Below, piece after piece: positions 44,294 through 53,755 of a DNA stretch of 64,000 nucleotides. How positions within the stretch are numbered: position 1 is the first letter of the stretch; every line of letters begins with the position of its first letter. A program made the position numbers and the translations under genes. This DNA comes from Eubacterium sp. (GTDB taxonomy: Bacteria > Bacillota > Clostridia > Lachnospirales > Lachnospiraceae), in assembly GCA_017541035.1 (NCBI GenBank), contig JAFXZW010000052.1, forward strand, positions 1 through 64,000, read 5' to 3'. Below the pieces are notes generated by a model. It was not told the DNA's origin. It saw only the letters and a list, made by a program, of their open reading frames with translations, and made no database searches.

Positions 44294-46489
44294 TCACTCC
44301 ACGCACCGGAAATGATACAGCATCGATGCCCCGTCTCCCCAGATCCGATCTGCGACAAAGCCTGCATACATCAGTTCCGCGCCTGTAAAGGTGCGTCCGT
44401 CCGGCAGTTCATATAACGCATCCTCCCTGAGGCCCCGCAAATACAGCACCTCAGACCGAAGGTTCGCACCGCCCCGCACCTGCACATAGGAAAGCAGCGC
44501 CTCTTTCCGATCCGGAGACACATTCATCCACGCACAGGAAGGCCGTCCATTTCCACCCTTTCCAAGTGATGATTCACTCTTCAGCCGGTACAGGTCTCCC
44601 TCCCGGATCAGGTCATTATACAGATGATACATCTTTACCTGCTCACGTACTTCAGCCATTTCCTCTTCGGAAAGCTTCGTAATGTCCAGCTCATAGCCGA
44701 AGGTCCCGGACAGAGCCACGATCCCGCGGGTTGCAAAGGATGTGGTGCGTCCCACCACGTGGTTGGGACAGATGCTGACATGCGCACCAACACAGGACGG
44801 AGGATAAATGAGTGTCGTTCCCTCCTGAATGGCCAGCCGTTCGATGGCATCCGTATCATCCGAGCACCAGATCTGCGGGCTGTAATACAGCATGCCCGGA
44901 TCAAAACGCGCTCCGCCGCTGGAACAGTTTTCCAGAAGGAGATCCGGGAACTCCCGGAGCAGCCTCTCCTGAAGCTCGTAAACTCCCAGCATATAGCGGT
45001 GCAGGATCTCCCCTCCCGCTGTGGACAGGCTTCCGATATCCGTGAGCGGTCGGTTCATGTCCCATTTTACATATTCGATATTGGCGCTGCGGAGAACCTT
45101 TGCAACGCTTTCCACCACATAATCCCGCACCTCAGGTCGCGTAAGATCCAGTACAAACTGGCTCCGGCACTCACTTGCCGGACGCCCCGGGATAGCCAGG
45201 GCCCAGTCGGGATGGGCCCGATACAGATCGGAATCCGGACTTACCATCTCCGGTTCAAACCAGACACCCAGCTTCATACCCAGTGCATTCACCGCATCCG
45301 CCAGTACCTTCATGCCTCCGGGAAGCTTCTCCTCATTGACTACCCAGTCACCCAGAGAGCTGTTATCACTGCTTCTGTGACCGAACCAGCCGTCGTCCAT
45401 TACCAGCATCTCGATCCCTGCGGATTTGGCTACCCGGGCGATGGTAAGAAGCTTCTCCAGATTAAAATCAAAATATGTCGCTTCCCAGTTATTGATGAGG
45501 ATCGGGCGTTTTTTATGAAGCCAAGGGCTTCGAATCAGATGCTCTCTAAAAAGCCTGTGAAATGTTCTGCTCATTCCTCCGAAGCCATCCCCGGACCAGG
45601 CAAGCAGCACCTCCGGAGCCTGAAAGCTTTCACCCGGCTGCAGTCTCCAGCTGAAATTATAATCCGAAATGCCCATGCCGATCCGCAGCATATCATGCTG
45701 GGTACGTTCCACCTCGGCAATAAAGCTTCCGGAGTAAACAAAAGAAAGGCCCAGTACCTCTCCCCTGTCCTCCCCCGCGTCCTCACTGCAGACTGCAAGG
45801 AAGGGATGCTCCTGATGGCTGGAGATTCCTCTTTTGGAACCCACCTCTATCCTTCCGTGACCGATAGGCCGACGATCCACCACATGTTCTCTCGCCCAGG
45901 ATCCGTGCAGAGAGACAATCTCCCTGTTCTCCCAGGGAAGCTCAATGCAGGCACTGAGGACCTTTTCCAGACTGACTTCCGCATTTCCCCGGTTCTCGAT
46001 CCGCACGCTTCGGACCACCGTGTCCAGGCCACGGAAGATACTGTAGGACAATGTCACAGCAAGACTCAGCGATTTATCCTCCAGCTCGATCTCCAGTGTC
46101 TTTATGTCCTCCGGATTTCCGAAGGTCGCCGGAAGTCCCGGAAGCGGACTTTTTCCCTCCGTGATCCTGTGATTACGATAGGTAAGCTCACAGCCGAGAA
46201 ATCCTTCCGCATTTTTCACTTCCAGAGAATTCGGCCGAAAATCACCCGTCCCACCGAAGCTGTATTCGAAGGGAAAACCGTCCATAAAGGTGCATTTATC
46301 CCCCGGTTTCCCTTCCATATAGCTGTATTCCGCTTTCCGGAGCAGTGAATGTCCCGGAACCTGAGGAAGTTTTTTCCCGTAATAGATATGGCCCAGATAG
46401 TCTCCTGCGAGACCCATTGCGTATGTGCTGTTTTCCATCTGCAGCACGAAGGTATCCTTCTGATACAGGATATCAAAATCCTTATTCAT
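44294..46489 (-). CDS. GH36 alpha-galactosidase
   Basis: The 731-residue length and sequence fit cytoplasmic GH36 alpha-galactosidases that take galactose off raffinose-type sugars or galactomannan fragments. Seen are LINNWEATYFDF, MDDGWFG, the nucleophile in KWDMNRPLT (about 478), ENCSSGGARFDPGM and acid/base Asp in CSDDTDAI (about 545). No signal peptide. The start is ATG at 46489. It is flanked by repeat copies on both sides and lies with two esterases in a likely deacetylation and debranching set. Confidence 0.95.
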   Translation of the reverse strand: MNKDFDILYQKDTFVLQMENSTYAMGLAGDYLGHIYYGKKLPQVPGHSLLRKAEYSYMEGKPGDKCTFMDGFPFEYSFGGTGDFRPNSLEVKNAEGFLGCELTYRNHRITEGKSPLPGLPATFGNPEDIKTLEIELEDKSLSLAVTLSYSIFRGLDTVVRSVRIENRGNAEVSLEKVLSACIELPWENREIVSLHGSWAREHVVDRRPIGHGRIEVGSKRGISSHQEHPFLAVCSEDAGEDRGEVLGLSFVYSGSFIAEVERTQHDMLRIGMGISDYNFSWRLQPGESFQAPEVLLAWSGDGFGGMSRTFHRLFREHLIRSPWLHKKRPILINNWEATYFDFNLEKLLTIARVAKSAGIEMLVMDDGWFGHRSSDNSSLGDWVVNEEKLPGGMKVLADAVNALGMKLGVWFEPEMVSPDSDLYRAHPDWALAIPGRPASECRSQFVLDLTRPEVRDYVVESVAKVLRSANIEYVKWDMNRPLTDIGSLSTAGGEILHRYMLGVYELQERLLREFPDLLLENCSSGGARFDPGMLYYSPQIWCSDDTDAIERLAIQEGTTLIYPPSCVGAHVSICPNHVVGRTTSFATRGIVALSGTFGYELDITKLSEEEMAEVREQVKMYHLYNDLIREGDLYRLKSESSLGKGGNGRPSCAWMNVSPDRKEALLSYVQVRGGANLRSEVLYLRGLREDALYELPDGRTFTGAELMYAGFVADRIWGDGASMLYHFRCVE

Positions 46490-46540
46490 TGATCATTCCT
46501 CCAGGTTTCTTTTTTTGCGGAGATTTTGGCTTGCTTATTC

Positions 46541-46568
46541 AGAGATCCTTCACCCCTTCAGGATGACA
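46541..46568. repeat. Single copy of the dispersed repeat
   Basis: AGAGATCCTTCACCCC and TTCAGGATGACA repeat the core of the 75-bp array about 2.2 kb away. The last bases include the stop codon end of the second MATE gene. Confidence 0.7.
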
Positions 46569-47934
46569 GGTATATTGGTTCCTTCATTTTCTTCAGCTCA
46601 CTGCGGGCCAAAGGAATGACCATCGCAAAAGAGCAGATATCCGCCACCATCTGAGCCATTTCCACACCCTGCAGGTCAAGGAAAATCGGCAGGATCAATA
46701 TAGCCGGGATAAAGAAGATTCCATTCCGTGCCATGGCCGTTATGGATGCCTTCACGCCTTTTCCGATGGACTGCAGCATCATATTGGTCAGAAAGACCGT
46801 AGTCAGAAGGGGCAACGCCGAAGCCTGATAGCGAAGCGCCGCAGCCCCCACCTCTACCACCTCCGGATCATCCCGGAAGATGGAAATGATCTGTGGTGCA
46901 AACACAAGTAAAACGGCGGATAGGATCGTCAGAAATACCGTGCCCCATCGGAGACAGAAGAAATATCCTTCCCGCACCCTTTCCTTTCTGTTGGCTCCGT
47001 AACAGAAAGAACAGACAGGCTGGTAGCCCTGTCCGAAGCCGATAACGGCGGAAGCCACCAGCATCAATACACGGGTTACAATGGACATTCCCGCGATCGC
47101 CGCCTCCGCGCCGTACTCTCCCGCTGCCCTGTTCAGCAGTATGGTGGCTACAGCTGCCAGACCCTGCCGAAACAGAGAAGGGATCCCGCCGTTGATGATC
47201 TGGCCTACATTATAGCCATTGATATGTACATTTCCAAAGTGAAGCCGCAGATTCTCACCTCTCCGGCTGCCCACCAGAAGGATGATAAATCCGATGATCT
47301 GACCACTTACCGTAGCGATGGCCGCCCCAACTACGCCCATGTCCATTCCCAGGATCAGCACCGGATCCAGGATGACGTTCACGATGGCGCCGGACATCAG
47401 TCCTACCATGGCATATACCGCGCTTCCCTGAAAGCGCAGCTGGTTATTGACTACAAACTGCCCCATCATGAAGGGGGCACCCACAAGAATAATCCGGGCA
47501 TAATCCACCGTCAGTGACAGGGTTTCCTCCGTCACATCGGAGGATGCGAGGAATTTCGTGATGGGATGAATGGCAAGATTTCCCACCAGGAGAACGACGG
47601 TGCCGAAGATCAGTGCCAGAGCAAAGCCTGTCGCCGCCATCTCCGAAGCTTCCTTCTTTTTGCCTGCCCCCAGCATACGCGCCAGTGTATTACCGGATCC
47701 GTGTCCGAACATAAATCCCAGCGCCTGGATAATGGCCATCAGAGGAAAAACGATCCCCACCGCCGCGGTTGCCATAGTCCCTTTTTCGGGAATCTGCGCC
47801 ACGAAGTAGGTGTCCGCCATATTGTACAGTCCGGTCACCAGCATGCTGATGATGGTCGGAATGGCAAGGCGCGTGATCAGCTTCGGAACAGGTGTCTCCG
47901 TCATCATTGTATAACGGTCCATATCCTTTTTCAC
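46558..47934 (-). CDS. MATE-family exporter (second)
   Basis: The 458-residue protein has twelve membrane helices and MATE sequence (LAIPTIISMLVTGLYNMADT, ALGFMFGHGSGNTLARMLG), closer to the MepA-like group than the first MATE here. The start at 47934 lies in a GAAAAAGGATATGG setting; an ATG and a downstream ATG are both possible. Its place inside a sugar-use locus may be accidental. The end overlaps the dispersed repeat. Confidence 0.9.
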   Translation of the reverse strand: MKKDMDRYTMMTETPVPKLITRLAIPTIISMLVTGLYNMADTYFVAQIPEKGTMATAAVGIVFPLMAIIQALGFMFGHGSGNTLARMLGAGKKKEASEMAATGFALALIFGTVVLLVGNLAIHPITKFLASSDVTEETLSLTVDYARIILVGAPFMMGQFVVNNQLRFQGSAVYAMVGLMSGAIVNVILDPVLILGMDMGVVGAAIATVSGQIIGFIILLVGSRRGENLRLHFGNVHINGYNVGQIINGGIPSLFRQGLAAVATILLNRAAGEYGAEAAIAGMSIVTRVLMLVASAVIGFGQGYQPVCSFCYGANRKERVREGYFFCLRWGTVFLTILSAVLLVFAPQIISIFRDDPEVVEVGAAALRYQASALPLLTTVFLTNMMLQSIGKGVKASITAMARNGIFFIPAILILPIFLDLQGVEMAQMVADICSFAMVIPLARSELKKMKEPIYLSS

Positions 47935-48140
47935 GCACTGTCACCTCCTTCCAGCTGTCATTTTTACGTCCGGCTGCACTTCGTCTCATTCCGCAGGATA
48001 CAAATATTCTCCCGGCTTCTGAAATGCCAAAATCGGCATTCCCATTTTCCCCTTATCCGGGCCACTCTGAGATGCCGGAGTTTCCCCCGGCAGTCATTCA
48101 TTTGTGGTCATGGATAAGGGGTTTGCAGGGAACACCGATA

Positions 48141-49166
48141 CTACCGAATTCCGATCTCTGTATCGTCACTGCGTACAAGACTGTATTCTTTGATATAGTT
48201 TACGATATCATCCACCTGGGTGAAAGCCAATCCCACGTAGCTGTCCGCACATCCGTAGTAAAGGGCGATGCGTCCGGTCTCGGGATCATGCACGGTTGCG
48301 CAGGGGAAGGTTACATTTCCGACAAAACCTCTCTCCTCGTACCACTCCTCCGGTGTAAGCAGGAAGTTCTGGCAGCGATACTTCACAACAGACGGATTAT
48401 CGATATCCAGGATCGCGCCGCCGATGGAGTAAACGTAACCATTGCAGGTGCCTGCCACGCCATGATAGAACATAAGCCATCCCTCTGTGGTCTCGATGGG
48501 GGCTGCGCCGCCGCCGATCTTCAGAGACTCCCACCACTCTGAGCAGCGTCCCATTACGTGGCGATGCTTGCCCCAATAAGTAAGATCCGGGCTTTCAGAC
48601 AGGAAAATGTCGCCAAAGGGTGTATGTCCGCTGTCCGAAGGACGGCTGAGCATTACATAGTTGCCATTGATCCGCCGCGGGAAGAGCACCGCATTCCGGT
48701 TAAAGGGAATGAAGGGGTTATCCAGACGGGTAAAGGTCTTGAAATCCTTTGTCTTCGCCAGACCGATGGACGCTCCATAGAAGTCCTGACACCACATGGT
48801 GTAATAGGTATCCTCCACCTTTACCAGGCGGGGATCATAAGCATAAATGGGCTGGAACGGTTCCCCCTTTTCATTAACAAAATGGATCTTCTCTTCTTCA
48901 AAATCCCAGTGAATACCGTCCTCGCTGCGTCCGAAATAGATCATGGACACGCCGTTTCGCTGCTCGCCCCGGAAAACTCCGACATATTTCCCTTCAAAGG
49001 GAACCACCGCACTGTTAAAAATGCGGGCCACATCCTTGATGGGATTCCTGCCGATGATGGGATTCTCGTTATATCTCCAGATGGGTGCATCCTTCAGTCC
49101 TTCCGGCTTCTCCTGCCAGGGAATATTCGGAAGCGGATCACAATTTAAGATCTGTACCTTGGACAT
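48141..49166 (-). CDS. GH130 beta-mannoside phosphorylase
   Basis: The 341-residue protein is a five-bladed propeller of GH130 (NPIIGRNPIKDVARIFNSAVV, YAYDPRLVKVEDTYY, WESLKIGGGAAPIET, YHGV, YYGCADSYVGLA). The family splits beta-1,4-mannosides with phosphate, giving mannose 1-phosphate, and needs the Asp of YDPR-like motifs as proton donor. The subfamily and exact substrate (mannooligosaccharide, mannosyl-glucose or mannosyl-GlcNAc) are not fixed by eye. It follows the transporter and YesL-type genes, so it acts on imported oligosaccharides. The 206 bases after its start gap to MATE show no gene. Confidence 0.9.
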   Translation of the reverse strand: MSKVQILNCDPLPNIPWQEKPEGLKDAPIWRYNENPIIGRNPIKDVARIFNSAVVPFEGKYVGVFRGEQRNGVSMIYFGRSEDGIHWDFEEEKIHFVNEKGEPFQPIYAYDPRLVKVEDTYYTMWCQDFYGASIGLAKTKDFKTFTRLDNPFIPFNRNAVLFPRRINGNYVMLSRPSDSGHTPFGDIFLSESPDLTYWGKHRHVMGRCSEWWESLKIGGGAAPIETTEGWLMFYHGVAGTCNGYVYSIGGAILDIDNPSVVKYRCQNFLLTPEEWYEERGFVGNVTFPCATVHDPETGRIALYYGCADSYVGLAFTQVDDIVNYIKEYSLVRSDDTEIGIR

Positions 49167-49223
49167 GATATTTCTCCTTATTTAACGTTATTAATGATTC
49201 AAATTCTTCAACCCGGTGCTCCG

Positions 49224-49967
49224 TCATTGTTCTCCCTCACCGGGATTTTCTGCGGTGTTCTCGCTCACCGCTGCATCGGATCTTACGATCCTGAGGGGTG
49301 TCACATCTTCTGCCGGCGTCTCGTCGTTCGTTTCGCCCCAATACCAGGCATCATAACCGGGCTCACCCTTTTCCGGGCGTTTCATGAACCGTCGCATGAC
49401 ATATTCCATGGGAAATGTCAGCAGATACAGGTAAAGACCGGGGAAGACCACAATGGCCCAGGGCAGGATCCATATTCCGATCACCATTATGATAAAGACC
49501 AGAAGGATTGCAACCGTAATGGGCAGAAAACGGAACGCTGCGTAAGCGGACATTTTGAAAAGCTGATAATTCTTCTTCGTAAACCGGGACAGGAATGGTG
49601 CAAAATAGCATACACAGGCCAGGAAGAGGAAGCTCACTCCCGCCAGAATGATGAACAGGCTGTCATTCAGCTTGCTCCGGTTGTTCCAGACATAGTAAAT
49701 GTCCAGGATCAGGACGAAGATCACAATAAGGAAAATGAATGTGGGAATCAGAGATTGCTTCACATTTGTTTTGAAGCTATGCCAGAATCCCCTGAAAAGA
49801 TACCCTGTTTTAAAGCGCACTGTTTTCGACATGGTGTAATAGGCAGCCGTAGTGGCCGCTCCGATGGTGACCAGCGGAAGACAGGCCAGAAACCACATAA
49901 TTCCGATCACCAGAATATCAAAAAGGGTGCTCATGGTTTTGTAAAGATTTCCATCCGGTGAGAACAT
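49224..49967 (-). CDS. YesL-like DUF624 membrane protein
   Basis: About five membrane helices (DILVIGIMWFLACLPLVTIGA, LIPTFIFLIVIFVLILD, FIILAGVSFLFLACVCYFAPF and two more) and a hydrophilic tail mark the YesL/DUF624 family. It is usually coded beside carbohydrate ABC transporters and glycosidases in Firmicutes; function is unknown. It lies 57 bases upstream of GH130 and downstream of the terminator of the solute-binding gene, so partly separate transcription is possible. Confidence 0.85.
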   Translation of the reverse strand: MFSPDGNLYKTMSTLFDILVIGIMWFLACLPLVTIGAATTAAYYTMSKTVRFKTGYLFRGFWHSFKTNVKQSLIPTFIFLIVIFVLILDIYYVWNNRSKLNDSLFIILAGVSFLFLACVCYFAPFLSRFTKKNYQLFKMSAYAAFRFLPITVAILLVFIIMVIGIWILPWAIVVFPGLYLYLLTFPMEYVMRRFMKRPEKGEPGYDAWYWGETNDETPAEDVTPLRIVRSDAAVSENTAENPGEGEQ

Positions 49968-50041
49968 GGGCTCCTCATTTCCTTACCGTTTTTCTCCGAA
50001 GTTGCCTTTTTCAGCGCTTTTTTCGGAGTTTTCGGGTAAAA

Positions 50042-50082
50042 GAATAGCCTACGCCTCACCTTTTGGTCAGCGTAGGCTATTC
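50042..50082 (-). terminator. Terminator after the solute-binding protein gene
   Basis: On the minus strand GAATAGCCTACGC and GCGTAGGCTATTC arms form a 13-bp perfect stem followed by TTTTACC. It would reduce but perhaps not stop transcription into the YesL and GH130 genes. Confidence 0.88.
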
Positions 50083-50119
50083 CTGATTATCGTGTTATCA
50101 CACAAGCTCACACATGGCT

Positions 50120-51568
50120 TTACTTGAACATATTGTCCAGAGCTGTCTGCACAAGCTGCTTATTCGTCTCCTGGAACTGAGCTGCTGTCTGCTCACCCTT
50201 CAGAAGAAGCGGGAACTGATAGTCAACACCGATTGCGTTCCAGAGGTCAACACCGGTCTTCTCGCCGCAATAGTACATTACATCGTAGTTAGCCTCGGTC
50301 AGAGCGTTGTTATGCCACCAGTCATTTACATAGTCTCTCTGTTCAAAATCATCACCGTAGTAATCCTTGTAATCCTGGAATACACAGTATACAAGATACG
50401 GATCCTCAACACCCTTTGCGATGAAGTATGCAGCGCCGGATGCAGAGTTCTTACGTGCGTTGGTGTCCTTATTTCCGGACGGTCCGATGGGCATCGGGCA
50501 CCAGATCTCTTCAAGACCTGCATCAGCATCCTTGTTGGAGTCAACGATCCATGCCTGGCTGAACCAGCATGCTACGCTGCCGTTGATATAGCAGTTCTGG
50601 TTGTCATTCCAGTCATCCTCGTTCCAGGGTCTTGCAACATGGTCAACATTGTACATGTTGTAGATGAAATCAAGAGTCTCGCCAACTTCCTTGCTGGAAA
50701 GATTTTCCTTATCGGAGGAAGCTACTGCGGTACCGTTACTCATGTTCAGATACTCAAACAGCCAGTCATAACGGGAACCGAAACCGTATACATCCGTTAC
50801 GCCATCGCCATCGGAATCCTTGGTCAGTTTAATAAGATATTCTCTCCACTTGTCCCATGTCCACTCGCCTCTTGCATAGAGGTCGTTGGGATTCTCCAAA
50901 CCGGCGTCGTCCAGCATCTTCTTGTTGAAGGAAAGTACATAGGAGGAACCGGGAACGGACTCACCACCTACGGGAAGCATAAAGTAGGTACCCTTCAGGC
51001 CGTTGATGTTAATGGTGGTCAGATAATTCTGGTTGGTCAGAATATCTGCATCAGCCGGAAGAACCTCTTCCAGATTGGTTGCGTATCCGTTAGCTACTGC
51101 CGGGATACCGAATGCAGGCTCTGTCAGATAAATGTCGCAGTCCGGCTTACCTGCCAGTACGGAGGTATTGATGGATTCCTGAACTCCGTCGTAGGTCAGG
51201 TTTACATACTCGATCCGTACATTGTACTTCTCTTCTACACGCTTCAGAGCGTCAAAATTCTTCTGTGCCAGTTCCTCATCGGATACAGACGGATCATCGT
51301 GGATATCCTTATGGGTACTGTCATAATAAATGTCATACCAGGTACCGATCTTAATCGTTCTCGGCTCGGAGCCCTCATGTCTCGGAGTCTTTGTCTCGGA
51401 AGCAGCCTGTGTATTATCTGCTGTTGTATCCTTAGACGCTGCTGTAGAGCCGCCCTCGGTGTTGCCGGAAGCTGCTGTTGTCGATGTATTGGAACCACCG
51501 CATGCTGCCATGCTGAGTGCCATCGCGCCGGTAAGGGCGATTGCTGCCAGCTTTTTGATCTTTCTCAT
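50120..51568 (-). CDS. Carbohydrate ABC transporter substrate-binding lipoprotein
   Basis: A lipoprotein signal (LTGAMALSMAACGG) leads to a Ser/Thr/Ala linker and a family 1 extracellular solute-binding domain of about 440 residues (YDIYYDSTHKD, DPNDLYARGEWTWDKWREYL, WFSQAWIVDS). It would pass oligosaccharides to the permeases coded upstream. The ATG at 51568 has AAGGAGG upstream. It is the last gene before a strong terminator in the transporter operon. No ATPase gene is seen, as is usual for family CUT1, which share an MsmK-type ATPase. Confidence 0.93.
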   Translation of the reverse strand: MRKIKKLAAIALTGAMALSMAACGGSNTSTTAASGNTEGGSTAASKDTTADNTQAASETKTPRHEGSEPRTIKIGTWYDIYYDSTHKDIHDDPSVSDEELAQKNFDALKRVEEKYNVRIEYVNLTYDGVQESINTSVLAGKPDCDIYLTEPAFGIPAVANGYATNLEEVLPADADILTNQNYLTTININGLKGTYFMLPVGGESVPGSSYVLSFNKKMLDDAGLENPNDLYARGEWTWDKWREYLIKLTKDSDGDGVTDVYGFGSRYDWLFEYLNMSNGTAVASSDKENLSSKEVGETLDFIYNMYNVDHVARPWNEDDWNDNQNCYINGSVACWFSQAWIVDSNKDADAGLEEIWCPMPIGPSGNKDTNARKNSASGAAYFIAKGVEDPYLVYCVFQDYKDYYGDDFEQRDYVNDWWHNNALTEANYDVMYYCGEKTGVDLWNAIGVDYQFPLLLKGEQTAAQFQETNKQLVQTALDNMFK

Positions 51569-51659
51569 TGTTTTATTATCCTCCTTATTTCTCTCATGCC
51601 GGTGAGAACCGGGAGCCTTTCCCGGTTCTCACCGTCTTTTTTGAAGTAAAAGATCACTA

Positions 51660-53573
51660 TTATTTAACGATACCGATGGATGCGCTGTTGACTGTCCATG
51701 CGCTGGAAGCCTCGAACTGGATACGTCCGCCCCACTTGGATACGTCATCACCACACTGCTCTGCGATCATCTCGTAAGAGATCTGGCAATGTGAGCCGTC
51801 GAACAGTGCATAACCCTGTCCGGAACCATCAAAGTCGCCAACACCTACACGTTTCCAACCTGCTTCGGAATCCGGCATTACGATCCAGATCTCGCCGGTC
51901 TCGGATGCATAGTTGATATCAATTACAGAACCGGGTACCAGAGCCGCCTTCATCTCATCTGTCAGCTCAATGCCGTCCTGTGCCCAACCATCACCCTTGA
52001 CACCATTTGCACCAAGGTCTACATGGCTGTTTGCTGCAGTAAACTCAGCCGCCTTACCGACACGCACACCGTAAACTTCCCATGCACCGTCGGATTCGCA
52101 CTGAATCTGAGATCCCCAGGTGGAGATATCATCACCGCAATACTGTGCGATCATTTCATACGGAATATATGCCTTGCTGCCATCTGCTACGATGTAACCC
52201 TGACCGGAACCGTCATAATCACCGACACCGACACGCATCCAGCCTGCAGCTGCCTCGTTCATAACGATCCACATATGTCCGGTCTCGGACTTGTAGCTAA
52301 CCTCGATCATGGAACCGGGAACCAGCTTCTCCTTAACCGCATCGGTCAGAGGAGCACCTGCCTGTGCCCATGCATCGCCCTTTACTGCGAATCCGTCATA
52401 GTTAACAGCCTGAACCAGAGCATAGCTCGGAGCTGCCATACCAACCTTCACGGAGGATACGGACCAGTCACCGTCAGACTCGCACTGGAAGCCGCTGCCC
52501 CATGTTCCTACATCCTCGCCGCATACTGCTGCGATCTGCTCGTAGGTTACCTGAGCGATGGTCTTCGCATTGTTTACTCTTGCATACTGCTGTCCGGAGC
52601 CGTCTGCATCACCAACGCCTACGCGCATCCAGCCTGCAGCGGACTCATTCATAACTACCCACATATTACCGGTAGTGGACTGGAACTCGATCTCAATTAC
52701 GGAGCCGGGAACCAGAGCTGCCTTGATTTCATCGGTAAATGCTACGCCTGCCTGTGCCCATGCACCGCCGGATACCTGATAGCCTTCCCAGTTAACGGCC
52801 TTGGTGATGCCAAGGAGGTTAGCTCTGTCAGATGCTGCGGAGAAGCCTGCCGGATTTCCGAACTCAGCATTTGTATCTGCTGTAAGTGTCTTGCCTTCCT
52901 TGTCCAGGAACGCAATATTGTCGATCCACAGATGAGACGGGGTTGTCTTGGAGTTATCTGTCTCTTTGGAAAGGATCACATAGTTATCCTTTCCGGCAAT
53001 GAATCCTGCTCCGCTTACATCAAACTTTGCGACCTTCGGATTTGCAGAATCAACGTATACGGACCAGTTACCGGCCTTTACTTCCTTGTTGTCCTCACCG
53101 GTGTAGCAGTACAGTGTACCACTGGAAGCTGCAAACTTATCGGGATTCTCGGTACCCATTTCAATGCGGATCTCAGCCAGATCACCGACCTTGTCACCCA
53201 GCAGTGCGGATACGTTGATACCGACAAACATGTTCTTGCCTTCAACATTTGTTACCTTCAGTGCCTTGGAGCCGTTGAAGTCCCCGACAGAGAGTTCAGA
53301 CTTGTCAGCGCCGCCCTTTTCGGAATTAACCTTTACGAAGGCAAACTTGCCGTCTTCAAAGTCAACGCTGGGAGTAACTGCTTCCTCTACCGGTTTCTCG
53401 GTAACAGCTTCTGTCTTTGCTTCCGTTGAGGGAGCTTCCGTGCTGGCTGCCTGTGTAGAGCTTGCCGTTGTTCCGGCCGCTGTCGTTCCGGATTCGGAAT
53501 TACCGCAGGCTGCGAAGGAAGTTACCATCATCGCGGATGCCAGTGCGATGGTTGCCAGTTTTCTCTTCTTCAC
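51660..53573 (-). CDS. Surface lipoprotein with three tandem binding-like domains
   Basis: A lipobox (MVTSFAACGN) and Thr/Ala linker are followed by a beta-rich domain (about 66-235) and three repeats of about 127 residues (about 254-381, 382-508, 509-637). Each repeat has WAQAG, a VPGSxIE strand, AAGWMRVGVGD with DGSGQ, a YEMIA segment, CGDD and WGSQIQCESDG. The regular pattern looks like tandem carbohydrate-binding modules, but the family is not one I can name. It lies between permeases and the solute-binding protein, so it may hold the glycan near the transporter. A LacI-type operator lies 38 bases upstream. Confidence 0.75.
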   Translation of the reverse strand: MKKRKLATIALASAMMVTSFAACGNSESGTTAAGTTASSTQAASTEAPSTEAKTEAVTEKPVEEAVTPSVDFEDGKFAFVKVNSEKGGADKSELSVGDFNGSKALKVTNVEGKNMFVGINVSALLGDKVGDLAEIRIEMGTENPDKFAASSGTLYCYTGEDNKEVKAGNWSVYVDSANPKVAKFDVSGAGFIAGKDNYVILSKETDNSKTTPSHLWIDNIAFLDKEGKTLTADTNAEFGNPAGFSAASDRANLLGITKAVNWEGYQVSGGAWAQAGVAFTDEIKAALVPGSVIEIEFQSTTGNMWVVMNESAAGWMRVGVGDADGSGQQYARVNNAKTIAQVTYEQIAAVCGEDVGTWGSGFQCESDGDWSVSSVKVGMAAPSYALVQAVNYDGFAVKGDAWAQAGAPLTDAVKEKLVPGSMIEVSYKSETGHMWIVMNEAAAGWMRVGVGDYDGSGQGYIVADGSKAYIPYEMIAQYCGDDISTWGSQIQCESDGAWEVYGVRVGKAAEFTAANSHVDLGANGVKGDGWAQDGIELTDEMKAALVPGSVIDINYASETGEIWIVMPDSEAGWKRVGVGDFDGSGQGYALFDGSHCQISYEMIAEQCGDDVSKWGGRIQFEASSAWTVNSASIGIVK

Positions 53574-53610
53574 TTTTCTTTCCTCCTCTTTTTGAAAAGT
53601 CCTCGTGAAA

Positions 53611-53626
53611 TGTAAATCGCTTTACA
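53611..53626. promoter_or_regulatory. LacI-family operator
   Basis: TGTAAATCGCTTTACA has TGTAAA and TTTACA arms around a central CG, the standard LacI/GalR layout. It lies just downstream of the promoter (53642-53670), so bound repressor would block early elongation. The cognate LacI gene is not in the window. A CcpA site is less likely because the flanks lack the TGNAANCGNT pattern in full. Confidence 0.7.
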
Positions 53627-53641
53627 TTTTTCCATGAGTTA

Positions 53642-53670
53642 ATTTTATAATAAAATTTGCTAAAATGCAA
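53642..53670 (-). promoter_or_regulatory. Internal promoter for the lipoprotein and solute-binding genes
   Basis: TTGCAT (53670-53665) and TAAAAT (53647-53642) on the minus strand are 17 bases apart in an AT-rich space between the permease and lipoprotein genes. With the operator next to it, the two surface lipoproteins can be made separately from the permeases. Confidence 0.5.
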
Positions 53671-53755
53671 CTTTACTATTGTATTTTTTTACTTAAATTT
53701 TTATTACATTTTTATTTCATTAATTAGAGATTCTTACCGGTTTGCAAATCGCTTT

